This document shows positions 1-8,094 of a DNA stretch of 53,380 nt, one piece after another (position 1 is the first letter of the stretch; the number at the start of each line of letters is the position of its first letter). This DNA comes from Chryseosolibacter indicum. Lineage in GTDB: Bacteria > Bacteroidota > Bacteroidia > Cytophagales > Cyclobacteriaceae. The stretch lies in assembly GCF_018598585.1 (NCBI RefSeq), contig NZ_JAHESD010000040.1:1-53380 (forward strand), given 5' to 3'. Under the pieces are notes generated by a model, which worked only from the letters and a program-made list of their open reading frames with translations, was not told where the DNA came from and did not search any database. The translations under genes were made by a program, and so were the position numbers.

Positions 1-1
1 G

Positions 2-346
2 ATCTACACCTGGCAGAACAACCAGATGTCGTCCGTAACAGGACCGATGAAGTCGATGTCGTACATCATGCCGATTATCTTCTTCTTTGTACTGAATAAA
101 TTCTCAGCAGGTTTAACCTTCTATTATACCGTTTCAACCCTCATCACCTTTGCGCAACAGGCTATCATCAAGCGCTTTGTTGATGAAGATAAAATCAAGG
201 CTCTTCTTGAAGAGAACAGGAAAAAGAATGCTTCCGGCACAGGAGGTAAAAAATCTAAATTCATGGCCAAGCTTGAAGATGCGATGAAGGCAAGTGAAGA
301 GGCCCGCAGACGTGCCGAAGAAGAAAGAAAAAAGCGTAAAAAATAA
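2..346 (+). CDS. yidC: YidC membrane protein insertase, C-terminal fragment
   Basis: The reading frame is open from base 2, so the gene begins outside the window; 114 residues of the C-terminus are visible. They contain a membrane segment (MPIIFFFVLNKFSAG), a second hydrophobic stretch (LTFYYTVSTLITFAQQAII) and a long, highly basic tail ending in EERKKRKK. This is the end of the 60KD_IMP domain of YidC/Oxa1, which inserts proteins into the inner membrane; the charged tail is typical of the family and is thought to contact the ribosome. It is followed by parA on the same strand after a 183-bp gap. A yidC-parAB neighbourhood is common near replication origins. The assignment is firm; only the fragment can be judged. 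Confidence 0.93.
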   Translation: MYTWQNNQMSSVTGPMKSMSYIMPIIFFFVLNKFSAGLTFYYTVSTLITFAQQAIIKRFVDEDKIKALLEENRKKNASGTGGKKSKFMAKLEDAMKASEEARRRAEEERKKRKK

Positions 347-388
347 GAAATAAGTAGAAATACTTAGTTCGGAGCTCCCTAAGCGGCG

Positions 389-465
389 TTATTCACAAGC
401 GTTTGACACAACGTTCAGAAATTGTGCAACGATTGTGGATAACACGTTCCACGGAGTGTTCCACG
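389..465. promoter_or_regulatory. DnaA-box pair and parS-like half-sites upstream of parA
   Basis: The gap between yidC and parA has TTATTCACA at 389-397 (fits TTATNCACA) and TGTGGATAA at 434-442, which is the perfect DnaA box TTATCCACA on the minus strand. Just after it, GTTCCACG occurs twice, at 446-453 and 458-465, as direct repeats 12 bp apart. GTTCCACG equals one half of a parS site, but the palindromic second half is missing. The sites are seen directly; a role in replication or segregation is inferred from them and from the adjacent yidC and parAB genes. Confidence 0.4.
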
Positions 466-481
466 CTCTTTCATATTGCTA

Positions 482-489
482 TATATTTG
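482..489 (+). promoter_or_regulatory. Candidate -7 promoter element for parAB
   Basis: TATATTTG fits the Bacteroidetes -7 consensus TAnnTTTG and lies 40 bp before the parA start. No TTG was found at the expected -33 position, so the call rests on the -7 element alone. Confidence 0.35.
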
Positions 490-529
490 TAGCCCTCACT
501 ATACCTGAGAGGCTTTATTTTTTAATACG

Positions 530-1309
530 ATGGGAAAAATTATCGCGATTGCGAATCAAAAGGGTGGCGTAGGTAAAACTACATCAGCAATCAATCTCGC
601 TGCAAGCTTTGCTGTTTTAGAAAAAAAGACGCTGCTTGTTGACGCCGATCCCCAGGCTAACTCTACTTCCGGTTTAGGTCTTAATCCAAAAGACGTAACA
701 CAGGGAATATATGAGTGCATGGTAGACGGTGTAAACCCGCTGGATGCTGTTGTAAAGAATGAACTGAAGTATCTTGAAGTTCTTCCCTCCCACATTGACC
801 TTGTTGGTGCCGAAGTTGAAATGGTTAGTATTGAACGAAGAGAAGAGAAGATGCGTGATGCACTCGGCAGCATCAAAGACCAATACGATTACATTATCAT
901 CGATTGCTCTCCGTCTCTCGGTCTGATCACCATCAACGCCCTTACTGCGGCGGATTCCGTGATCATCCCCGTTCAATGTGAATATTTCGCTTTGGAAGGT
1001 CTTGGTAAATTATTGAACACCATTAAGATCATTCAGACAAGATTAAATCCCAGGTTAGAAATAGAAGGGATTCTCTTAACGTTATATGACTCACGTACGA
1101 GTCTTGGAAACCAGGTGGTAGAAGAAGTAAGAACGCATTTTCAGAAAATGACCTTCAACACCATCATTCCAAGAAATGTGAAACTAAGTGAGTCTCCCAG
1201 CTTTGGTTTGCCTGCCATTGTGCATGACGCTGAAAGCAGAGGAGCCATTAGTTACCTGAATCTTGCACACGAAATTTTGGATAAAAACAACAACGGAGTA
1301 TCGAAATGA
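530..1309 (+). CDS. parA: ParA/Soj chromosome-partitioning ATPase
   Basis: A 259-residue P-loop ATPase of the ParA/MinD class. The deviant Walker A motif KGGVGKTT lies at residues 11-18, with the signature lysine (K11) as well as the P-loop lysine (K16). Walker A' follows as LLVDADPQAN, and Walker B is IIIDCSPSLGL. ParA binds DNA nonspecifically when bound to ATP and moves ParB-parS complexes during chromosome segregation. The length matches chromosomal Soj-type proteins, which lack the N-terminal HTH of plasmid ParA. The stop overlaps the parB start by 4 nt (ATGA), indicating one translationally coupled operon. A TATATTTG promoter element and DnaA boxes lie upstream. Confidence 0.96.
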   Translation: MGKIIAIANQKGGVGKTTSAINLAASFAVLEKKTLLVDADPQANSTSGLGLNPKDVTQGIYECMVDGVNPLDAVVKNELKYLEVLPSHIDLVGAEVEMVSIERREEKMRDALGSIKDQYDYIIIDCSPSLGLITINALTAADSVIIPVQCEYFALEGLGKLLNTIKIIQTRLNPRLEIEGILLTLYDSRTSLGNQVVEEVRTHFQKMTFNTIIPRNVKLSESPSFGLPAIVHDAESRGAISYLNLAHEILDKNNNGVSK

Positions 1310-2241
1310 GTAAGAAAAAAGCTTTAGGAAGAGGTCTCAGCGCTCTGCTTAAGGACAATGAGACGGAAGATAAGTTGGAAGTGGATATTCCAGAAAACAA
1401 TACCATACCGGTAGCAGCTGCTACACCTGCGGGTCCTACCAGTGGTATAAACGAAATACCTGTTGACCAGATTGAGGTTAACCCTTTTCAGCCACGCTCC
1501 CATTTCGACCAGGATGCGTTGCTTGAACTTGCTGAGTCGATCAAGGTTCACGGCATCATACAGCCTATTACAGTAAGGCGACTATCAGAGAACCAATACC
1601 AGCTGATCTCCGGCGAAAGACGCTTCCAGGCATCGAAACTGGCTGATCTGAAAATGATACCGGCTTATGTTCGCTCTGCTGACGATCAGCAGATGCTGGA
1701 GATGGCCCTTATCGAAAACATTCAGCGCGAAAACCTGAATGCAATAGAAATTGCGCTGAGCTACCAACGCCTGATCTCAGAGTGTAACCTGAAGCAGGAA
1801 GAACTTGGCGAACGTGTTGGTAAAAACAGGGCAACGGTAACCAACTACCTCCGCCTGCTGAAGCTTCCTCCTGATATCCAGATCTCGGTGCGTGATAACC
1901 AGCTTTCTATGGGTCATGCCCGCGCGATCATTAACGTTGACACACCTGAACAACAGCTGTATATCTTCAAGCGCACCCTTGCAGAAGATCTTTCAGTACG
2001 CAAGGTTGAAGAGCTGGTAAGAGAACTCAGTGGAAAGAAAAACGGACCAGGCGGTGAATCTGAGAACGGCAGCAGCTCCCCTGCGCCTGTGTCGAAGGAA
2101 ATCGTCCAGTTGCAATCCAACTTGTCATCTCATTTTGGCACAAAGGTTGTCATTAAGAGTGACGGCAAAAAAGGTGAGATTAAGATACCTTTTCTATCCG
2201 TAGAAGATCTCAACCGTATTTTGGATATTTTGAAGATATAA
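1306..2241 (+). CDS. parB: ParB/Spo0J chromosome-partitioning CTPase
   Basis: A 311-residue ParB. The N-terminus carries the GRGLSALL motif that contacts ParA. The ParB/Srx CTP-binding fold follows, with NPFQPR near residue 60 and GERRFQAS near residue 103. A central helix-turn-helix (LKQEELGERVGKNRATVTNY) reads parS, and a variable linker rich in Gly and Ser precedes the C-terminal dimerisation domain. ParB loads on parS, uses CTP to spread as a sliding clamp, and is moved by ParA. It overlaps parA by 4 nt, and the DUF5683 gene starts only 8 nt after its stop, so all three are probably co-transcribed. No full 16-bp palindromic parS was seen in the window, only half-sites at 446-465. Confidence 0.96.
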   Translation: MSKKKALGRGLSALLKDNETEDKLEVDIPENNTIPVAAATPAGPTSGINEIPVDQIEVNPFQPRSHFDQDALLELAESIKVHGIIQPITVRRLSENQYQLISGERRFQASKLADLKMIPAYVRSADDQQMLEMALIENIQRENLNAIEIALSYQRLISECNLKQEELGERVGKNRATVTNYLRLLKLPPDIQISVRDNQLSMGHARAIINVDTPEQQLYIFKRTLAEDLSVRKVEELVRELSGKKNGPGGESENGSSSPAPVSKEIVQLQSNLSSHFGTKVVIKSDGKKGEIKIPFLSVEDLNRILDILKI

Positions 2242-2249
2242 TATAACAC

Positions 2250-2837
2250 GTGCAAATCCGGATTTCAGTACTCACCGCTATCCTTCTGCTATGCTCAGCC
2301 TATGGTTATGCACAACGCAAAACAGAGTCAGACAGTCTGATCATTGAAAGCGGTGATACCGTAGCGATTAAATCCTACGCAGCACGTTATAATCCGCGTA
2401 AAGCGCTTCTTTATGCCTCAGTAGTACCTGGATTGGGCCAGATCTATAACAAGAAATACTGGAAACTACCGCTGGTATACGGAGGCGCTTTCCTGATCGG
2501 GAGACAGATCAATCTTTTCAACAACATCTATAGCGAGTACAAGGTATACCTGTATGAGAACCTCCAGGTGTCATCCAGTGATGGCACGGTTCATCTGGGC
2601 AGCGGAAGAACGACGGCCCAGCTCAGAAGAATTGTCGACCGCTCGCGCCGTGAGCGCGACTTCTGGATTATTATGGTAGGTGCTCTTTATATCCTACAAA
2701 TTGTAGATTCACACGTAGATGCCCACCTGAAGGAATTTGACCTTAACCCTAATTTGCGCGTAAGCCTGCAGCCAACCATGGAACAAAATGCAATTTTAGG
2801 AAGACAAACTGGCCTTGCGTTGACAATGAAATTTTAA
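2250..2837 (+). CDS. DUF5683 family protein
   Basis: A 195-residue protein starting at GTG, with no in-frame ATG that would keep the signal peptide. Residues 1-21 form a signal peptide ending in SAYGYA-Q. The conserved core includes NPRKALLYASVVPGLGQIYN, typical of DUF5683, a family found in Bacteroidetes right after parB. Hydrophobic stretches around residues 50-80 and near WIIMVGALYILQIVDSHVDAHL suggest it sits in a membrane. Its biochemical role is unknown. It follows parB with 8 nt between, so it belongs to the parAB operon by position. Confidence 0.8.
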   Translation: MQIRISVLTAILLLCSAYGYAQRKTESDSLIIESGDTVAIKSYAARYNPRKALLYASVVPGLGQIYNKKYWKLPLVYGGAFLIGRQINLFNNIYSEYKVYLYENLQVSSSDGTVHLGSGRTTAQLRRIVDRSRRERDFWIIMVGALYILQIVDSHVDAHLKEFDLNPNLRVSLQPTMEQNAILGRQTGLALTMKF

Positions 2838-2893
2838 TTCTCACAGCCAGGTTGTAGATTGCCTGGTAATTTAGTTTAACTACCTCCTATTCC

Positions 2894-3601
2894 ATGAACA
2901 TTGCACTTGTTGGGTACGGCAAAATGGGTAAAACCATTGAACGCATCGCCCTTGACCGTGGTCATAGCATTGCAGCCCGAATTGACGTTAACAATCAATC
3001 TGATTTAGAAAACATAAAGGCAGACGCCGCCATTGAATTCTCGCATCCCGACGCCGCTTTCAATAATGTAAAACGTTGTATAGAACTCGGTATTCCCGTA
3101 GTATGTGGTACCACAGGATGGCTTGAGCGTAAACCAGAAATTGAATCACTTACAAAGGAAAAGAATGGTGCTTTCTTCTATGCTTCTAACTATAGCCTGG
3201 GCGTGAACATCTTCTTCAAAATCAACGAGCATCTCGCCTCCATGCTTAAGAGCTTTAAACAATATGAAGTTGCGTTGGATGAAATCCACCATACGGAGAA
3301 GAAGGATGCTCCCAGTGGCACGGCCATCACGCTTGCGGAAGGCATTTTAAAGCACCTGGATCACAAGAAGAACTGGGTAAATAAAGATACCAGTAACATG
3401 CAGGAAATACCGATAAAATCGTTTAGAATAGACCAGGTACCTGGTACGCACGTTGTGAAGTATACATCAGCCATAGATGACATTGAGATCAAACATACAG
3501 CCCATACACGAGAAGGATTTGCTTTAGGTGCTGTAATGGTAGCAGAGTGGATCAAGGATAAAAAAGGTGTCTTAAATATGGATGACTTCCTGAAATTCTA
3601 A
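2894..3601 (+). CDS. dapB: 4-hydroxy-tetrahydrodipicolinate reductase
   Basis: A 235-residue DapB. The N-terminal Rossmann motif is VGYGKMGK (residues 6-13). The catalytic and substrate-binding signature is EIHHTEKKDAPSGTA, containing the proton-donor His and the conserved Lys. CGTTGW and ASNYSLGVN, which contact the nicotinamide and substrate, are also present. It reduces hydroxy-tetrahydrodipicolinate with NAD(P)H in the diaminopimelate/lysine pathway and so supplies DAP for peptidoglycan. It is slightly shorter than the roughly 270-residue enterobacterial form, as is usual in Bacteroidetes. It lies 56 nt after the DUF5683 gene and could belong to the same transcript. Confidence 0.96.
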   Translation: MNIALVGYGKMGKTIERIALDRGHSIAARIDVNNQSDLENIKADAAIEFSHPDAAFNNVKRCIELGIPVVCGTTGWLERKPEIESLTKEKNGAFFYASNYSLGVNIFFKINEHLASMLKSFKQYEVALDEIHHTEKKDAPSGTAITLAEGILKHLDHKKNWVNKDTSNMQEIPIKSFRIDQVPGTHVVKYTSAIDDIEIKHTAHTREGFALGAVMVAEWIKDKKGVLNMDDFLKF

Positions 3602-3744
3602 GCGCGACTTTGCGACTCATAAACAAACGATGCCCCGTATAGTGGCCTGCAAGCAAGGAACGCGCAAACAATGAGTCTGGGAAAAAATACCTTTATTTGC
3701 AGGTTTTAATAAGCGAAACAACAGATTAAAGAACAGATAAAACA

Positions 3745-4911
3745 ATGAATTGGCAGTTTTGGAAGAAAAACAACACGAATAATGATGATCAGCACGAAAA
3801 ACCAAAATCAAAGGTTCGCGAATGGTGGGACGCCATCCTGTTCGCCGTCATTGCTGCTACTTTAATCCGCTGGCTTATTATGGAAGCGTATACGATCCCT
3901 ACGCCTTCCATGGAAAACTCCCTTCTTGTAGGTGACTTTCTGTTTGTAAGCAAATTTCATTACGGCACAAGAACAACAACAACACCGCTTCAGGTACCCC
4001 TAACCCACCAGAAGATCTGGTTTACGAATATTCCTTCTTACAGCACGGCCATTAAACTACCACAATACAGGCTTCCTGGTTTAACACACGTTAAGAACGG
4101 AGATGTAGTGGTATTTAACGTTCCGCCAAGAGAATTAAATGATGCTGATTACCCTGTAGATCTGAAGACCAACTACATCAAACGTTGTGTAGGGATTGCC
4201 GGAGATGTGATCGAGATCAAAAACGAGCAAGTGTATATTAACGGTAAAGAACTTCCTAATCCTGCTGACAGGCAATATGGTTACCTCTTTATGTCTAACG
4301 GACAGATTAGTGAAAGGAATTTCAAAAAGCTGGGCCTTGGCCCTGAAGATTACGGTATGGAATACCAGACCAGCGATGGTAAAGTGGCTTATCGTGTCCA
4401 CTTAACGAAAGAGGCCTTTGAGAAAATAAATGCCGAGAAACCCAATTACATTATCTCCATTACCAAAGAAGAACGGAACGAAAAGGAAACGTTCCCTTAC
4501 TCAGGATACAACCAGTTATTTGGGTTAAAGACAAATCCAAAGATGTCGTGGTCACAGGATAACTTTGGTCCCCTGTGGATTCCTAAAAAAGGTGCTACCA
4601 TAGCGATTAATGATTCTACCTTAACACTCTATGGTAATACCATTGTGAAATACGACCATAATGATGAAGTACGTGTTGAGGAAGGTAAATTATATATTGA
4701 CGGAAAGCAGGTTAATGAATATACCTTTAAACAGAACTACTACTTCATGATGGGTGACAACAGGCATAACTCCCTTGATTCACGCTACTGGGGATTTGTA
4801 CCTGAAGATCACATTGTAGGAAAGGCGTTCTTCATCTGGCTTTCCATTGATCGCAATGCAGATTTCATCAACAAGATTCGCTGGAACAGATTCTTTAAAC
4901 TGATTGAATAG
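3745..4911 (+). CDS. lepB: Signal peptidase I
   Basis: A 388-residue S26 peptidase. A cytoplasmic, charged N-terminus is followed by a membrane anchor at about residues 29-47. The catalytic serine is S55 in the PTPSMENSLL box, and the catalytic lysine is K146 in NYIKRCVGIAGD. The C-terminal box MMGDNRHNSLDSRYWGFVP is intact. It removes signal peptides from exported proteins at the outer face of the inner membrane. The protein is longer than E. coli LepB because of an insert of about 120 residues between the Lys box and the GDN box, as in other Bacteroidetes enzymes. A 143-bp gap separates it from dapB and holds a 7-bp inverted repeat (CCTGCAA at 3646-3652, TTGCAGG at 3697-3703). Confidence 0.95.
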   Translation: MNWQFWKKNNTNNDDQHEKPKSKVREWWDAILFAVIAATLIRWLIMEAYTIPTPSMENSLLVGDFLFVSKFHYGTRTTTTPLQVPLTHQKIWFTNIPSYSTAIKLPQYRLPGLTHVKNGDVVVFNVPPRELNDADYPVDLKTNYIKRCVGIAGDVIEIKNEQVYINGKELPNPADRQYGYLFMSNGQISERNFKKLGLGPEDYGMEYQTSDGKVAYRVHLTKEAFEKINAEKPNYIISITKEERNEKETFPYSGYNQLFGLKTNPKMSWSQDNFGPLWIPKKGATIAINDSTLTLYGNTIVKYDHNDEVRVEEGKLYIDGKQVNEYTFKQNYYFMMGDNRHNSLDSRYWGFVPEDHIVGKAFFIWLSIDRNADFINKIRWNRFFKLIE

Positions 4912-4917
4912 GTTGGG

Positions 4918-4975
4918 GATACTGGATGCTGGATACTAGATTCTGAATACTGGTCTCTGGTGTCCAGCATCTAAT
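4918..4975. repeat. Degenerate TGGATACTAGATTCTG-type repeat between convergent genes
   Basis: The gap between lepB and ung is filled with short words of the form (A)TGCTGGATAC and TAGATTCTG. GATGCTGGA at 4925-4933 is the inverse of TCCAGCATC at 4963-4971, giving a 9-bp stem that could end transcripts from both sides. A closely similar element lies at 28716-28780, again between convergent genes. Confidence 0.6.
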
Positions 4976-4976
4976 A

Positions 4977-5639
4977 TCACCAATTGATTTCTTCCAATCC
5001 TTTGCTTTTCAGGTATGCATTAGCTTTGCTGAAATGTTTGCAACCGAAGAAACCACGGTCGGCAGAAAATGGTGAAGGATGTGCTGACATCAAGACAAGG
5101 TGTTTATTCCTGTCTATAATCTCTCCCTTCTTTTGTGCATAGGCACCCCATAATAAGAACACTACATTTTGTTTTTCCTCCGAGATCTTTTTTACAACGG
5201 AATCGGTAAATGTCTCCCACCCTTTATTCTGGTGTGATCCTGGGGTACCTGCTCGTACCGTGAGCGTCGCATTGAGAAGCAATACACCCTGGCGTGCCCA
5301 TCTTTCTAGGTCTCCAGATGGCGGTATCGGCTTGCCCAGATCGTCCTTGATCTCTTTAAAGATGTTCATCAATGAAGGAGGCATTCTTATACCATCCCTT
5401 ACCGAAAAACAAAGTCCATTAGCCTGATGTGGTCCGTGGTAAGGATCCTGCCCGAGTATCACCACTTTTACATTATCAAAAGTACAGCAGTCAAACGCTT
5501 TGAAGATCTCTTTACCCGGCGGATATATTGTTTGGGTAGTATATTCCGTTTTTACAAAATCAATAAGTTTGGTGAAATAGGGTTGATCAAATTCTCCTGA
5601 AAGCTTTGCCTTCCATGAGGCCTCTATTTTAACATCCAT
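4977..5639 (-). CDS. ung: Uracil-DNA glycosylase, family 1
   Basis: A 220-residue UDG. The water-activating motif GQDPYHG covers residues 63-69, with catalytic Asp65 and His68. The uracil pocket (ANGLCFSV) follows, and the C-terminal motif HPSPFSADRGFFGCKHFS contains the second catalytic His and the minor-groove loop. It excises uracil from DNA to start base-excision repair. Length and motifs match E. coli Ung. The gene converges on lepB across a repeat-filled gap and diverges from apaG across 162 bp. The start at 5639 gives an N-terminus without excess residues. Confidence 0.97.
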   Translation of the reverse strand: MDVKIEASWKAKLSGEFDQPYFTKLIDFVKTEYTTQTIYPPGKEIFKAFDCCTFDNVKVVILGQDPYHGPHQANGLCFSVRDGIRMPPSLMNIFKEIKDDLGKPIPPSGDLERWARQGVLLLNATLTVRAGTPGSHQNKGWETFTDSVVKKISEEKQNVVFLLWGAYAQKKGEIIDRNKHLVLMSAHPSPFSADRGFFGCKHFSKANAYLKSKGLEEINW

Positions 5640-5788
5640 TCTTAATGAGTTTTAGATGGCAGCGAAACAAAGACTAAAAGACAAAGATTCAAAGCGGGGA
5701 TTAGGAATAATTTTTATTTATAATTACCTTGACTACCAATGAATTGAAAGGTTTTTATCAGAAAGAGGCAGGAATTCTAAAATTTTAA

Positions 5789-5796
5789 TATTTTTG
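5789..5796 (+). promoter_or_regulatory. Candidate -7 element for apaG
   Basis: TATTTTTG fits TAnnTTTG and ends 5 nt before the apaG ATG. If used, the mRNA would be nearly leaderless. No -33 TTG was found at the right distance. Confidence 0.3.
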
Positions 5797-5801
5797 GATG
5801 T

Positions 5802-6188
5802 ATGGTAACGGAAATTACGCAGGGAATAAAAGTCAGTGTAGAAACTGAATATCAGCCGGCTTACTCCAGTCCGACACAATACCATTACGTATTTACTTAT
5901 CGCATTACGATTGAAAACCAGAGTGAATACACAATCCAATTAATGCGCAGGCATTGGAATATATATGATGCGGGTTTTTTAATGCGTGAAGTTGAAGGTG
6001 AAGGTGTTGTAGGACAGCAACCTGTTATTGAACCAGGTCAAACACATCAGTATGTATCAGGCTGCAACTTAAAATCAGGAATTGGTAAGATGGTAGGCAC
6101 TTACCTGATGGAACGTATTGTTGATGGAACCCAAATGCAGGTAAACATACCCGAGTTTACCATGATTGCACCTATTCGCCAAAACTAG
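5802..6188 (+). CDS. apaG: ApaG (DUF525) domain protein
   Basis: A 128-residue single-domain ApaG protein. It has the family's beta-sandwich core, with YTYRITIENQSEYTIQL-like strands (here FTYRITIENQSEYTIQL), LMRRHWNIYDA, EGEGVVGQQPVIEPGQ and SGIGKMVGTYLM, and ends after the IPEFTMIAP strand. Bacterial ApaG proteins are linked to Co2+ resistance and Mg2+ homeostasis in some enterobacteria, but the biochemical activity is unresolved. Length is normal for the family (about 125 residues). The next gene's TTG start directly follows the stop codon, so the two are probably co-transcribed. Confidence 0.92.
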   Translation: MVTEITQGIKVSVETEYQPAYSSPTQYHYVFTYRITIENQSEYTIQLMRRHWNIYDAGFLMREVEGEGVVGQQPVIEPGQTHQYVSGCNLKSGIGKMVGTYLMERIVDGTQMQVNIPEFTMIAPIRQN

Positions 6189-6962
6189 TTGCCCATTAAC
6201 GCTCATCAAATCAAATCCTACTTATCGTACTGGCTGGATGCTGTAGACGAGCACGCTCTTCATTCTCCATTCTTTTTTGATTTTTATACCGGCGTTGTTA
6301 AGGGCTATCCAGTACCGCTAACAGTAGCGGAATCACTCCGAAAAAAACTTCTGGCCGACACACGATCTGTTTCATTTACCGATATAGGTGCCAAACGCGG
6401 AAACAACATACATACTACCCTTGGGGCTATAGCCAAAACAAGCTTAACGCCTGTGCGCTATGCGACCCTCTATAAGCGGATACTTGAAAAATTTCAATGT
6501 AAGACCATAATAGAACTGGGCACTAGCCTTGGCATCAACACCCTGTATTTGTCGTCTGCTCCTGGTGCCACCGTATTTACCTTTGAAGGCATTGACGCCA
6601 TTGCAGAAACTGCAGCCCTGACATTTGAATTTGCTGAAGTATCCAACGTCAAGTTGATTAAAGGAAATATCCATACAACACTTCCTGCTTTTCTCCAATC
6701 GCACCGCAAAGTTGACTTCGTTTTAATGGATGCCAACCATACTTATGAGGCAACGATGCTTTACTTTAAAATGCTTCTTCCCAAGCTCCATGAAAAGAGC
6801 GTGGTTGTCATTGACGACATCTACTATTCGAAAGAAATGACGGAAGCGTGGAAGGCATTGAAGCACCACGACCTGGTTTATGCTTCCGCAGATTTGTTTA
6901 AATGCGGCATCCTGTTTTTTGATCCGTCACTGAACAAACAACACGTTATCTTACAGTTTTAG
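6189..6962 (+). CDS. Class I SAM-dependent methyltransferase
   Basis: A 257-residue methyltransferase that starts at TTG immediately after the apaG stop. The N-terminal SYWLDAVDEHALHSPFFFDF is a Bacteroidetes-specific lead-in, which supports this upstream start over later ATGs. Motif I is IIELGTSLGINTLYLSS (about residues 107-123), where SAM binds. The acidic post-I region is VFTFEGIDA, motif IV is DFVLMDANHTYE, and VVVIDDIYYS resembles caffeoyl-CoA/O-methyltransferase-like enzymes. The substrate cannot be read from the sequence. A fused or coupled role with ApaG is suggested only by the zero-base spacing. Confidence 0.82.
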   Translation: MPINAHQIKSYLSYWLDAVDEHALHSPFFFDFYTGVVKGYPVPLTVAESLRKKLLADTRSVSFTDIGAKRGNNIHTTLGAIAKTSLTPVRYATLYKRILEKFQCKTIIELGTSLGINTLYLSSAPGATVFTFEGIDAIAETAALTFEFAEVSNVKLIKGNIHTTLPAFLQSHRKVDFVLMDANHTYEATMLYFKMLLPKLHEKSVVVIDDIYYSKEMTEAWKALKHHDLVYASADLFKCGILFFDPSLNKQHVILQF

Positions 6963-6965
6963 CTA

Positions 6966-6995
6966 TTGTAATCCAAAAACATAGCCCTATTTTTG
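6966..6995 (+). promoter_or_regulatory. Bacteroidetes-type promoter (TTG-N19-TATTTTTG)
   Basis: TTG at 6966-6968 and TATTTTTG at 6988-6995 are separated by 19 bp, matching the -33/-7 layout of Bacteroidetes promoters. Transcription would start around 7001, which is inside or after the first possible ATG of the next gene (6997). Confidence 0.5.
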
Positions 6996-6996
6996 C

Positions 6997-7944
6997 ATGA
7001 TGGAAAAGACTATGACTGACAGCACAGAAACTACACCTACATACGAACCTGCCCCCCGCAAGAACAATAAAACCACCATAATCATAGCTTTGATGGCCAT
7101 CATTATCATTATACAGGCCATAAAGATCTACCTCGACTCCCAGGAAAAGCATGAGGTACTTACACAGCTTACCTCAACAGAACAGGAGCTTGCTTCAACC
7201 ATGCAGCGGCTTACTGAAATCCGGGCCGAGCTGGATCAGAAAATAGCGGAAGTTCAGAAGCTGGGAGGTGATTTTTCTGACCTGCAAGCAGCAAAAAATG
7301 AGATTGAAAATGAACTCAGGAGGTCTAAACGCGCTACCGGAAAAGAAATAAAAGCATTAAAAGACCGTGTTGAAGGCTATGAGCTGCTGCTTAAAAATAA
7401 GGACGAAGAGATTGAGAAGCTTAAAACTGTAAACAAGGAGCTTCTCACTGAAAATACCACCCTAAAAACACAGAAGAATGTTCTTGGTGACTCCATTAAC
7501 CGCTTGAGCCAAACCAAGCAGGAATTAGCCAGCAAAGTGGCCATTGCATCACAGCTTAAAGCTGAAAATGTGAAGATTGTTGCTGTTAATGACAAGGGAA
7601 AAGAAAGGGAATCACCTTTCAAGAATCGCCAGCTGAGCCAGCTTAAAGTTGACTTTAACATTGCTGAAAACAGTGTTGCCCCTATCGAAGGCAAGAAAAT
7701 CATGATCCGGATTATTGACGAAAACGGCCAGGTTCTTTTTGACGTAGCACGCGGTTCGGGCACCTTCATCTATAATGGAAAAGAAGAGTTCTATACTGCT
7801 TCCCAGGAGATTTTGTTTGACAACACAAGACAAAGGTTAACCTTCCTTTATGACAAGGGATCGGAATATCCTGAAGGAAAGTACGAGCTGGAAATCTATA
7901 CAGACGGCTATATGATGGGAAAAGGCCAGTTTACTGTAAAGTAG
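6997..7944 (+). CDS. Membrane-anchored coiled-coil protein of unknown function
   Basis: A 315-residue protein not assigned to a named family. A short polar N-terminus precedes one membrane helix (about residues 26-46, rich in Ile). Residues 50-190 are a long coiled coil with heptads of Leu/Ile and many Glu/Lys. A C-terminal globular, beta-rich domain follows (from DFNIAENSVAPIEGKKIMIR to the end). The layout suggests a periplasmic rod that presents a domain away from the inner membrane. The start may be M6 (7012) rather than 6997, because the promoter at 6966-6995 would start transcription near 7001. A terminator at 7995-8030 follows. Function cannot be inferred. Confidence 0.75.
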   Translation: MMEKTMTDSTETTPTYEPAPRKNNKTTIIIALMAIIIIIQAIKIYLDSQEKHEVLTQLTSTEQELASTMQRLTEIRAELDQKIAEVQKLGGDFSDLQAAKNEIENELRRSKRATGKEIKALKDRVEGYELLLKNKDEEIEKLKTVNKELLTENTTLKTQKNVLGDSINRLSQTKQELASKVAIASQLKAENVKIVAVNDKGKERESPFKNRQLSQLKVDFNIAENSVAPIEGKKIMIRIIDENGQVLFDVARGSGTFIYNGKEEFYTASQEILFDNTRQRLTFLYDKGSEYPEGKYELEIYTDGYMMGKGQFTVK

Positions 7945-7994
7945 GCTTCCTGTTAAAAAGGGCTTTTTTAAGAAAATTGATCAGTTTTAATGGA

Positions 7995-8030
7995 AAACAG
8001 GAGGTCGCGGAGGCTTCCTGTTTCTATTTA
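7995..8030 (+). terminator. Rho-independent terminator
   Basis: AAACAGGA (7995-8002) pairs with TCCTGTTT (8016-8023), followed by a T-rich run TTTCTATTT. It separates the coiled-coil gene from the rpsF operon. Confidence 0.6.
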
Positions 8031-8066
8031 CGCTTGAGTGTATTTTCAAAATTCATCTGCATTTCA

Positions 8067-8074
8067 TACTTTTG
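8067..8074 (+). promoter_or_regulatory. -7 element of the rpsF operon
   Basis: TACTTTTG matches TAnnTTTG exactly and lies 20 bp before the rpsF start codon. No good -33 TTG was found. Confidence 0.45.
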
Positions 8075-8094
8075 CAGGCTCAAATTAAAACACA

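Noticed and set aside
446-465. A full palindromic parS site
   Set aside because: Only the GTTCCACG half occurs, twice and in the same direction. The canonical inverted second half is missing.
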